From Phocoena phocoena (taxonomy: Eukaryota > Chordata > Mammalia > Artiodactyla > Phocoenidae): 64,000 nucleotides of DNA. Numbering within the stretch: position 1 is the first letter of the stretch; each line of letters opens with the position of its first letter. Under the pieces are notes generated by a model. That model was not told where the DNA came from and did no database searches. It saw only the letters and a program-made list of their open reading frames with translations. The translations under genes and the position numbers were made by a program. Shown piece by piece: positions 12,443-21,792 of the stretch. The DNA is taken from positions 139,960,281 to 140,024,280 of the forward strand of contig NC_089222.1 of assembly GCF_963924675.1 (NCBI RefSeq). Direction: 5' to 3'.

Positions 12443-12847
12443 AATACCATATGCTAACACATATATATGGAATCTAAAAAAAAAAAAGATTCTGAAGAAC
12501 CTAGGGGCAGGACAGCAATAAAGATGCTGATGTAGAGAAAGGACTTGAGGACCCGAGGAGGGGGAAGGGTAAGCTGGGCCAAAGTGAGAGAGTGGCATGG
12601 ACATATATACACTACCAAATGTAAAATAGATAGCTAGTGGGAAGCAGCTGCATAGCACAGGGAGATCAGCTCGGTGCTTTGTGACCACCTAGAGGGGTGG
12701 GACAGTGAAGGTGGGAGGGAGACACAAGAGGGAGGACATATGGGGATGTGTATATATGTATAGCTGATCCACTGTGATATAAAGCAGAAACTAACACACC
12801 ATTGTAAAGCAACTATACTCCAATAAAGATGTTTTTAAAAAAGAAAA
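12443..12847 (+). mobile_element. L1 3'-UTR fragment (second, in the tail of the first)
   Basis: A second 5'-truncated L1 copy starting near the end of ORF2 (AATACCATATGCTAACACATATATATGGAATCTAA). It continues through the 3' UTR to CCAATAAAGATGTTTTTAAAAAAG. It has no separate non-A duplication and sits between the A-tail of the first fragment and the shared right-hand duplication. Confidence 0.93.
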
Positions 12848-12863
12848 AAAGAATCCATTTTGC
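12848..12863. repeat. Right target-site duplication of tandem L1 tails
   Basis: AAAGAATCCATTTTGC, identical to 12115-12130. Confidence 0.93.
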
Positions 12864-13084
12864 ACCAGACACATTTACACACGTCAAACATATCTTTTCT
12901 GTTCATTATTACATTCTCTACATCCTTCCTATATAAGCCCCTCAAGTGAATATGGACAAACAAGACACTGGGCACATTTTGAAACCTTCATTGTCACAGA
13001 GTCTCAGGAAAATTGAGAATAAGCTGGACATCTGAATTCAATATTCCATTAGTTTCATCTCTGGCTCTGTGATTTAAGAGATAA

Positions 13085-13796
13085 CATTGACTTTTAAAAA
13101 TGGTAGCTTTTCAAAACAAGCAACCTAATTTAAAAATGGGCAAAGGGCTTGAACAGACAGTTCTCCAAGGGAGATAGGCAGATGGCCAATAAGCACAAGA
13201 AGAGGTGTTCAACACCATCAATCACTAATGAAATGCAAATCCAAACCACAATGAGGTACCACTTCACAGCCATTAGGATGGCGACTATCAAAATAACAGA
13301 GTAACTAGCGTTGGTGAGAATGTGGAGAAATTGGAACCTCTGGGCATGACTGATGGGAATACAAAATGGTGCTGCCGCTGTGTAAGAGTGTATGGTGGTT
13401 CCTCAAAAAGTTAAGCATAAAATTACGTGACCGATTAATTTCACTTCTGCGTATATACACAAAAGAATTGAGAGCAGAGAATCAGATACTTGCTTGCCAG
13501 TGTTCACAGCAGCACTACCCACAGCAGCCAACAGATAGAAGTGACCCAAATGTACATCAACAGATGAACGGATAAACAAAATTCCATATTATTCAGCCTT
13601 AAAAGGGAATGAAATTCTGAAACATGGTACGATATGGATGAACCTTGAAGATATTATGCTGAGTGAAAGAGGCCAGACACCAAAAGACACATACTATATG
13701 ATTCCATCTATATAAGGTCCCTAAAGTAGTCAAATTCATAAAGACAGTAAGCAGAGTAGAAGGTACTAAGGGCTTGGGGGATAGAGGAATGGGGCG
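13085..13796 (+). mobile_element. Old L1M fragment, left part
   Basis: Diverged L1 ORF2 3' region of an older (L1M) subfamily. Landmarks are AAATGGGCAAAGGGCTTGAACAGACAG (about 13133-13159), AATGCAAATCCAAACCACAATGAG (about 13231-13254), ACATCAACAGATGAACGGATAAA, TATTCAGCCTTAAAAGGGAATGAAATTCTG, and ATGATTCCATCTATATAAGGTCC. It is interrupted by an LTR and resumes at 14161. Confidence 0.85.
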
Positions 13797-14160
13797 TATT
13801 ATGGACTTAATGTTTGTGTTCCCCTAAAATTCACATGTTAAAGCCCTAACTGCCAATATGATGATAGTTGGAGATGGAGCCTTTTGGAGGTAATTAGGTC
13901 ATGAAGGGGAGCCTTCATGATTGGATTATAAGTGCCCTTATAAGAAGAGACAAGAAAAAGTGTGCTTCTCTCTGTTTCTGCCATGTGAGGACAAGAAGCA
14001 AGAAGGCAGCTGTCTGCAAGCAGGAAGAGGGCTCTCACCAGAACATGACCATGCTGGCACCCTGATCTTGGACTTCCCAGACCCCAGAACTGTAAGAAAT
14101 ATATGTTATTTAAGCCATCCATACTATAACTTTCTTATAGAAGCCTGAGCTGACTAAGAC
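13797..14160 (+). mobile_element. MaLR (MST/MLT1-type) solo LTR
   Basis: An ERVL-MaLR-type LTR. Near its start is TTATGGACTTAATGTTTGTGTTCCCC, then TTAAAGCCCTAACTGCCAATATGATG. The middle has GGAGGTAATTAGGTCATGAAGG, CCTTATAAGAAGAGAC and TGCCATGTGAGGACA. The 3' end has CCAGAACTGTAAGAAATA and GAGCTGACTAAGACA. No internal retroviral genes are attached, so it is a solo LTR. It splits an L1M copy that continues on both sides. Confidence 0.8.
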
Positions 14161-14340
14161 AGGGAGTTAGTTTAATGGGTACAGAGTTTCTGTTTGTGAT
14201 GATGAATAAGTTCTAGAAATGGACAGTGGGGATGGTTACACAATATTGTGAATATACTTCATACCACTGAATTGCACACTTACAAATGGCTACAATGGTA
14301 AATTCTGTTATATTTCACCAGAATATAATTTTGTTTAATG
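14161..14340 (+). mobile_element. Old L1M fragment, right part (3' end)
   Basis: Continues the L1M copy of 13085-13796 beyond the inserted LTR: GGGAGTTAGTTTAATGGGTACAGAGTTTCTGTTTG, then GTTCTAGAAATGGACAGTGGGGATGG, and the tail CACTGAATTGCACACTTACAAATGGCTACAATGGTAAATT. Confidence 0.8.
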
Positions 14341-14409
14341 GTGGCTTAAATCATATCAAAATAGTTAAAGACTGCTTTGATTATCAGAGACCCAACTCCT
14401 CCTGTTTTG

Positions 14410-14690
14410 ACGTTCTACTACCTCAACACACAGCTTACTTCTTGTAACAATATGGCTGCTCCAACTCCAGCCATCACATCAGCAATCCAGCAAGTGGAAT
14501 GGGGAAAGGAAAGGAGAAGGGCATATGTTTCCCTTTAAAGACTCTACCTGGAAGGTCAACTTCCTAGAAGTTGCCTGCAGCCCTTCTGCTCACATTCTAT
14601 TGGCCAGAACATAGTCACATGGCTGCACTCAGCTGCAAAGGAAGCTGGGAAATGTAGTCTTTGTTCCAGGCACCGACCTTCTCAGCTAAC
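14410..14690. mobile_element. Unclassified old interspersed repeat (candidate)
   Basis: Contains phrases I associate with a mammalian interspersed repeat but cannot name: AATATGGCTGCTCCAACTCCAGCCATCACATC (about 14449-14480), TATTGGCCAGAACATAGTCACATGGC (about 14599-14624) and CTGGGAAATGTAGTCTTTGTTCC (about 14645-14667). No open frame of interest. Confidence 0.4.
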
Positions 14691-15004
14691 GTTCAGGAGT
14701 TCTGTTACTGAGAAAGAAGGGAAGGATGAGGGCTGACAGAACACAAGCCATCTCTGCATAAGTTGAAAATCATAAGTTGCAAATGTTTTTTGGCACAAAG
14801 TTGCAAATCTTCAAGATTTCCTAGGATCACAATGCAGAAAGGGGTAGCTTTAAGAAATAGCTGTGACCAAGTGAGTACTTTCTTCTTCGGTAAGCTCACT
14901 TGGCAACATACAAGGAATCTGGACCCTTATAGGGATATGCAGTACAAAAAGTTGTTATTCACCATGTACTCCAAAGAATAAGCATGGCTAAATTGAGGAG
15001 CAAT

Positions 15005-15100
15005 TAAAGAAAGAAAGAAAGAAAGAAAGCAAAAGAAAGCAAGAAAAAGGGATGGAGAGAAGGGAGGGAAAAAAAAAGAAAATAAGAAGAAAAATTTTAA
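15005..15100. repeat. (GAAA)n purine-rich simple repeat
   Basis: Five or so clean GAAA units at 15008-15029, followed by degenerate GAAA/GGGA and A-rich sequence to about 15100. A homopurine tract on the plus strand. Confidence 0.9.
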
Positions 15101-16591
15101 ACAAAAAGATGAAGATAAAGAGTCACTTTCCTAATGCCTCACCCCATCCATTTTGTAGAATTTCAAGCACCTGGAATAACTGAATACAAAGAAAAACCCT
15201 TATGACCTGGGCTGCGTTCAGCTTTAGCAGAGACCAGGAAGCACCCACTGGCCCATTCATGACATTTCAGGTGGGTAACAAACACTTGCCGTTTCCAGGG
15301 CACCCACCTCCCTCAACTCTGAATGCCTCCTGCCCTCAAGGAAAAAGATTCAGCACCTTCAAAACGCCCCCTACCCTACACTTTGTTTCCCATGAAGGCT
15401 ATCTTTGGTTGAAAATTTCAGAGGCCAAGTACAGAGTTTCATATATTCACACAGTTAAGAGAGAGGATGAGAGTTCTTATGAGTCATAGAAAATTTGGTT
15501 TCAAAAACAAATGGCATCAGGAAGAATCAGAAACACTAAACGCCCACATGCCTCGTCTCTTTAAAGCACACTGGGGGAAATTTTGCTTTTAGTGGTAACC
15601 TAACATTCTGTTGCTGCTATATATGTCACTTTCGGCAGAGGCGAAATAGCTAACAGCCTGGGAAGACTTTTATAGCCTTCTCATCCTTTTTAAGGGATGG
15701 CATCGTCCCAATTTTGACCTTCCTCTTACTACTTTCCTTTCCTTTGGACAAAATCCATGTAATCCTCAGTAATACTACAACAACTCTGCGTGACTGCGTA
15801 TGCACACCTGATTCCCACGCCTTTCTCATCCCCTGTTTTGGAAGAGATCTATCTGTACATAGAGGTATAAAGCCCCCATACCCCTGTTCTGGAAGCCACA
15901 GCCCTTACCCTAACTCAGCCCTCCTGGCATTACCTGTCTCCTGCCACCGATTCAAGTCAGGAAGCACTTCAGACCCAGGCCTGCAAACAAAATCCCGTAG
16001 ACAGTTCTAGAGGGTGTGCTTGGCTGTGGAAGCAAGCCTAAATGGCTTCTGCTTGAATCATCCCTCCATCAGCATCACCCCTACAGAAAGTCATCTCTTG
16101 AGTTTTAGAACGCTTTAAACCCTCCCTTTTATTTTTTAGCATTTATTATCCATCTCATATTACAGATTTTCATATGTCTCATCTCTAAGGGAATCACACA
16201 TTCTAGCTCGTCCAAGACAGTTCTAGCTTGGCCTGTTGTCAATATAATTATTCATTGTGTCTGCTTTCACTTCGAGTTTGGAAGAAAAATTATACAGACA
16301 CCCAACTAATCTCTCCAATGTGTGTGTCAGTCACCTCCTTGATAATAGGAAAGATTCTGTCCTGGCAACCTTTCCGTTCTCCAAGGAGTCTCCCCTCATA
16401 TGGCAGCTGACCCAGGTGGGTACAAGTAGTTATCTGTTGAAAGGAAGGAAGGGAGCGAGGGAGGAAGGAAAGAAGAACTCTCTCCTACGTCTCCTCTTGC
16501 TCAAAATCCAGCCATGAGCCCAATATAAGCATAAGCGTTCGAAAAAATTACTTGAAAGAGCAGCATTCTCCCCTCACAGGGAGGGGTATAA
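15101..16591. other. Non-coding sequence, no gene recognised
   Basis: No coding or repeat feature could be assigned. A GGAA-rich patch lies at 16440-16475. Confidence 0.5.
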
Positions 16592-16737
16592 TACAGTGGA
16601 TCAAAGTAAGACTCTGCCTGACTGTCCAGATTCAAAGTCTGATTCCATAATTTACTATCTACATGACTTTGAACAGCTGACTAACCTTTGCTGCCTCCAT
16701 TTTCTTATCCCTAAAATGGGTATAGTAAAAGTGACTC
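16592..16737 (+). mobile_element. MIR SINE, left part (interrupted)
   Basis: MIR landmarks: AATACAGTGGATCAAAG, CTGCCTGACTG, ATTTACTATCTACATGACTTTGAACAGCTGACTAACCT and TCCATTTTCTTATCCCTAAAATGGGTATAGTA. The 3' third of the same SINE is found after the L1M insertion at about 17550. Confidence 0.75.
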
Positions 16738-17548
16738 CCTACACACAAATGGTCACCACGCACATGAAAAGATGCTCGGTATCACTAATCATTAGAAAAA
16801 TGCAAATCAAAACCACAATGAGATACCACTACATACCCATTAGGATGACTAATATGAAAAAGAAACGAACATGTGTTGACCAGGATATGGAGACATGAGA
16901 ACCCTTGCACACTGCTGGTGGGACTGTAAAATGGTGCAACTGCTATGGAAAATAGGATGGAGGTTCCTCAAAACATTAAACATAAAATAACCATACAATC
17001 CAGTAATTCCACCTCTGGGTATTTACTCAAAAGAACTGAAAGCAGAGTCTTGAAAAGATATTTGCACACTCGTGTTTAGAGCAGCCTTCTTTATACTGGC
17101 CAAGAGGTGGGAGCAACCCAAGTGTCCATCAACAGATGCACGCATAAAGAAAATGTGGTATATACATATAATGAAACATTATTCAGCCTTAAAAAAGAAG
17201 GAAATTCTGTTACATGCTATAACACGGATGAACCTTGGGGACATTAGGCTCGGTGAAATGAGCCAGTCACAGAAGGACAAATACTGTATGATTCCACTTA
17301 TATGAGGGACCTAAAGTAGTCAAATGTATAGCATAACGGTGGTTACCAGGGACGGGAGGGAACGAGGATGGGGAATTAGCATTTAATGGGGACAGAATTT
17401 TACATATGCAAGATGAAATAGTTCTACAAATCTGCTTTGGAACTATGTGAATATACCTAACACTACTGACTGTACACTTAAAAATGGTTAAAACAGTCAA
17501 TTTTACATTATGTGGTTTTTACCACACGGACAAAAAAATTATCATTAA
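16738..17548 (+). mobile_element. Old L1M 3' fragment inserted in a MIR
   Basis: L1 ORF2 3' end and 3' UTR of an old subfamily: AAAAATGCAAATCAAAACCACAATGAGATACCACTACATACCCATTAGGATG (from about 16796), GTATTTACTCAAAAGAACTGAAAGCAG, GTGTCCATCAACAGATG, CAAATACTGTATGATTCCACTTATATGAGG, and a tail GTACACTTAAAAATGGTTAAAACAGTCAATTTTA. A residual frame of 77 codons at 17072-17305 is the decayed end of ORF2. Confidence 0.85.
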
Positions 17549-17640
17549 AAACATGCTGTCATATGAATTAAACCAGTTCATACATGTAAAGCACAGAACA
17601 CTGCCTGGCTCAGAGTGAATGTTCTATAAATGTCATCTTC
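17549..17640 (+). mobile_element. MIR SINE, right part
   Basis: ATGAATTAAACCAGTTCATACATGTAAAGCACAGAACACTGCCTGGCTCAGAGTGAATGTTCTATAAATG is the 3' third of a MIR. It completes the copy begun at 16592 and shows that the L1M between them inserted into it. Confidence 0.75.
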
Positions 17641-18584
17641 ATCAATGAATCCACATATTTTGTTCCACACTACATCAACGTGTGTGAATTATTTTAGGTT
17701 TGGTTTGGTGCCTTTTTACTTGTTTGGGCTTTTGTTTTCTTACTTCTTTTCATCTTCGCAGTTTTCCATATCATGTATTGCTCTCTATGGCTAACTGTTT
17801 TAGAAGCTTTACGCATTCTATTTTAAAATTATTCATTTTAGGATAACAGTAAAAAGTATAATATGGATCTTTTAAGAAAAAAATCAACCGCCAATTATTC
17901 AATTTCATAAGATACAATCTTAGGTTTGGATTATTCTCTTCACTTAGACTTTTTGAGAGCCTTCCTATTTACTATGAGCTTGTAGCAGTTGATCAAAAGG
18001 AGACATGATTGTTTTCAAAGGCAGTATGATGGGGCTGCCCCGGAGCTAACACAGTTAGAAGCATAAAGCCCAGATCACAAAATATAACAGTCCCAGATTT
18101 CTTAGGGACCATTCTGGACATGAATTTCTAAGAACATTGATTAAAAAAATAATATATCCAGAAAAATAAAACTGATATATGATAGCTCTAAAAAATGTAT
18201 TATATGAAATAGGGGATTAAAAATTCGTTGTGTTTTATCTGAAAAAGAGAAGTTTAAGGAAATACTCATTTGAAATATATGAAGATCGGTCATATGTTCA
18301 CACATTCACTTGTTCAGTTCTGAGATTACTTGGTAAATATTTATTGTAAGATTTTTAAGAATCAGGCACTGTGCTAGGTGTTAACAGTACCAATCATGAC
18401 CAAAAACAGCCACTTTACTGTGTTATCCTAGAAGGTAGAAGTAGACAGGATGAAGGAGAAAATCTGAGGTCACTCAAAGGAAACACATACTGATAAACAG
18501 CTATCTTGCAGTAGAAAGGGCTATTTAGTGAGGGAGTGAGGTCCCCATCCCTGGGGCTACACAGGCAAAGGCAATATGAGCATT
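17641..18584. other. AT-rich non-coding sequence
   Basis: No gene. A short segment at about 18335-18400 (TAAATATTTATTG...ATCAGGCACTGTGCTAGGTGTTAACAGTACC) resembles a common old LINE-type 3' motif but is too short to classify. Confidence 0.5.
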
Positions 18585-18834
18585 AAGAATGTAGAGAAGA
18601 GGGCAGTGGTAGCGCAGTGGTTGAGAGTAGCGCAGTGGTTGAGAGTCTGCCTGCCAATGCAGGGGACAGGGGTTCGTGCCCCGATCCAGGAAGATCCCAC
18701 ATGCCGCGGAGCGGCTGGGCCCGTGAGCCATGGCCGCTGGGCCTGTGTGTCTGGAGCCTGTGCTCCGCAACGGGAGAGGCCACAACAGTGAGAGGCCCGC
18801 GTACCACAAAACAAAAAAAAGAATGTAGAGAAGA
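18585..18834 (+). mobile_element. CHR-1 SINE with duplicated A-box region and 16-bp TSD
   Basis: A cetacean-type CHR-1 SINE flanked by a perfect 16-bp duplication AAGAATGTAGAGAAGA (18585-18600 and 18819-18834). The usual GGGCTTCCCTGGTGG head is replaced by GGGCAGTGGTAGC. An 18-bp unit GTAGCGCAGTGGTTGAGA occurs twice in tandem (18609-18626 and 18627-18644), so the pol III A-box segment is doubled. The body from GTCTGCCTGCCAATGCAGGGG to the A-rich tail is otherwise normal. Confidence 0.95.
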
Positions 18835-19227
18835 AACTTCTACACTAGGTTCTAAATAGATGTAGCGAAGGTAACAATCTACCTCTCCTCCAACCAGAAA
18901 CTCTATGAAATCCAGTTTTAAAGCACACGGAGTGGAGAGAATGCCAGTACATTCAGAGTGACCTCAAGCTAAAATGCTTGGAAAAGCTTCACTACTCATT
19001 CAACATGACAACCTGATAGGAGACCTAAAATGATGTAGACCTATACTAAGTCTGCAACATTTATTATATCAAATATAACCATGTCTCTTCACATGGGTGC
19101 ATACTGATGATCCATTATTAGAATCTCAATGTAAATTATAAGAGCACAGCAGTTCCTCTACAGGTAGCATCCTTCCCTCACAAATTTCATTCCGGCTTTG
19201 AAAACGATCATGAAAGTGACTGCTAAA

Positions 19228-19700
19228 ACTTGGAAGTAACCAAGATGCCCTTCAATAGGTGAATGGATAAACCAGCTGTGGTACATCCATACTGTGGAAT
19301 ATTATTTTGGCTGTGAAAAGAAATGAGCTAGCGAGCCACAAAAAGATGTGGAGGAGGCTTACATGCATGTTACTAAGGAAAAGAAGCCCCCTCAAAGTCA
19401 CAGTACTGTGCGATTCCAACTATATGACATTCTGGAAAAGGCAAAATATTGAGACAGTGAAGAGGTCAGTGCTCATCATAGGTTCAAAGGGATGAATTGT
19501 TGGAACACGGGGTATTTTTAGGACAGCAAAACTATTCGGTATGGTACAGTAAAGGTGACTATGTAGCATTAGACCTTAGTTAAAATCCATAGAAAGTACA
19601 ACACAAAGAATGAACCCTAATGTAAACAATGGACTTTAGTTAATAATAATGTATCAATATTGGTTCATCAATTATAACAAATGTACCAGACTTAAAAACA
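19228..19700 (+). mobile_element. Old L1M 3'-end fragment
   Basis: Landmarks: TTGGAAGTAACCAAGATGCCCTTCAATAGGTGAATGGATAAA (from about 19230), TACTGTGGAATATTATTTTGGCTG, GCGATTCCAACTATATGACATTCTGGAAAAGGCAAAA (about 19410-19446), and the tail ATGTAAACAATGGACTTTAGTTAATAATAATGTATCAATATTGGTTCATCAATT. No coding capacity left. Confidence 0.8.
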
Positions 19701-21224
19701 AACAAAAAACTACACCGAGATAGAAAAAATTTAATAGATTCAGAGATAAGTAAATAGTAAGTAATTAAAGAAATGAAAAAAATCATGAAACTTCACAGGC
19801 CTGTCTTCCGTTAAGGGGGAAAAAAAAATGTTCTCATCTCTAAAACCCAAAAACTATTGCAAAAGAATTCAATGTGATATTTTTAAAGCACAATTATTGA
19901 GTATAAAATGCAGTGTGACAACTTTGCGAGAACTTTCTGTGTTTAGGTAAGGTCAACTGTGTAGTTGAAGGCTGAGCTGTAGGTGTTTGCGGTCACAGTG
20001 ACAGAGAACCCCTCTGGCGATTACCACACACGTTCAAATGCAGTTGATCCCGGCGGGACTAAGGGTGGAATGAGATGCAGGAAATAAGATACTGGGCAGG
20101 GTCCCCCACTTTGCCAGTCATTAGTTCTCCAAAGTTGGGCAACTGACTTTGACGGGTGTCTATTTTCTCACACAAGACGTGAACAGAACAGACCAGGCAG
20201 CAGTTTCGATACTGGTCTCCAGTGGAAGAGAGGGGCTGGGTACAGTGGGGATGGGATGATAGGGAGGGGCAAGAGGGGACTGGCTTCCACCAAAAGAGTT
20301 GCACTCTTTTGGGGGAGGTTTTACTTACTGGGCTTTTGTGTACAATTTTATTTGAACAGAGACTTCCTTGGCTAAAGAAAAAAAGAAAAAGAAAATTAAA
20401 AGAGACATCTGGTTCCTTTTCCCTGAAGGTATTTGCTTGTGCCAAGGAATGAAGCACCTGTGGGTGAGGAACAGATGAAAGCTGGAAATATAAAAACTTG
20501 AGAGAACCATTTTTTCATTTCGAAGGGGATTATCGAAGGCAGAATGTACTTTGGCTCCTATAAACCCGTCCAATATCTCATCTCCCACCTTGGCCCACTG
20601 CTGCAGTTCTGCAGGATGTTATCCAAAGAGTTCCTCTCCCATTCCAGTGGCCTAAGGGGGGAAGATTCTACCTGAAATACTGGGGCCCATGTTTGGAGGG
20701 ATGGGTGAGTGCCATCTGAGTATTTGTCCTACTTAGAAGGAAGCAAATATTTATTCAAAAGCATTTATTAAATAATAAGACAATGATCAAAAAGGAAAGG
20801 GCAAACACCCATTATAGTTTACATACAAGAATCATGGACTCTTAAGTTATAAGAGACTTTAAATGAGGAGGGAAATAAAGCCACAGAGGAGAAAAATGTT
20901 GTGAAATGTTACATAATAGGAGGTAGACCTGGGATCCAAAGCTGGTACTGCCAGTGATGATCTGTTCTAAGTGAAGATCTAGATGAAGATCCTTCTGCTC
21001 AGGCACCAGCCTCTCTGTGTTTGCTAGCCAGTGTAAAAATCAACTCAAATGTTTTGCCTTCCCAGTCTTCTGAAAGCCACATAGGCATGTCTATGCATTC
21101 ATTTCTGTGTGTGTGTCACTGCACATGTGCCTGCCTTTCTGTTGAAGCTCACGAAAGGATATGACCTACCTGCAAAGTGGCAAACAGAACCTGACTGAAT
21201 GAAGAAACACTCGATTGACAGTTT
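19701..21224. other. Non-coding sequence, no gene recognised
   Basis: A segment near 20840-20960 (GAGGAGGGAAATAAAGCCACAGAGGAG...GTAGACCTGGGATCCAAAGC) vaguely resembles an old MIR/L2-type core. An A/G-rich tract lies at 20374-20402. Overlapping short frames at 20059-20588 lack recognisable features. Confidence 0.45.
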
Positions 21225-21606
21225 AAGAAACAAACATTTGGGGCTTCCCTGGTGGTGCAGTGGTTAAGAATCCACCTGCCAATGCAGGGGACACAGGTTC
21301 AAGCCCTGGTCTGGGAAGATCCCACATACCACGGAGCAACTTAGACCGTGCACCACAACTACTGAGCCTGCACTCTAGAGCCCACGAGACACAACTACTG
21401 GAGCCTGCATGTCTAGAGCCCATGCTCTACAACAAGAGAAGCCACTGCAATGGGAAGCCTGCACACCACAACAAAGAGTAGCCCCTGCTCACCACAACTA
21501 GAGAAAGCCCACACGCAGCAAAGAAGACGCAACACAGCCAAAAATAAATAAATTAACTTTTATAAAAAAAGAACAGAAAAAAAAAAGTTGAAGAAACAAC
21601 CATTTG
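21225..21606 (+). mobile_element. CHR-2-like SINE with 16-bp TSD
   Basis: Starts GGGCTTCCCTGGTGGTGCAGTGG at 21241. The long-form body has repeated ACAACTACTGAGCCTGC / CTCTAGAGCCC modules and ends AACACAGCCAAAAATAAATAAATT plus an A-rich tail. The flanking duplication is AAGAAACAAACATTTG at 21225-21240 versus AAGAAACAACCATTTG at 21591-21606, 15 of 16 matching. Confidence 0.95.
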
Positions 21607-21671
21607 GATTTCTTACTGCCATCAAAACTTGAATATTAAAAGTAGTCTTTACTTGACTCAATTTTTTGAAG

Positions 21672-21792
21672 GATACCATGGTGTAGTGGAAAGAACCCAC
21701 AATTTGGAAAAGACCCTGCACTACTAATTAGATGTCCATAGGAAGTGACTTAATATATCCAAGTTTCAGTTTCTCAATTTAAAAGGAGGATT
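21672..21792 (+). mobile_element. MIR SINE, left part (split by a full-length L1)
   Basis: CATGGTGTAGTGGAAAGAACCCACAATTTGGAAAAGACCCTGC, then TAATTAGATGTCC...GAAGTGACTTAATATATCCAAGTTTCAGTTTCTCAATTTAAAAGGAGGATT follows the MIR consensus order. The next MIR segment, with AAGGTTGTTGTGACAATGAG, is found 7.5 kb away at about 29273. Confidence 0.8.
21781..21792. repeat. Left target-site duplication of the full-length L1
   Basis: AAAAGGAGGATT, identical to 29261-29272. It lies within the host MIR. Confidence 0.85.
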
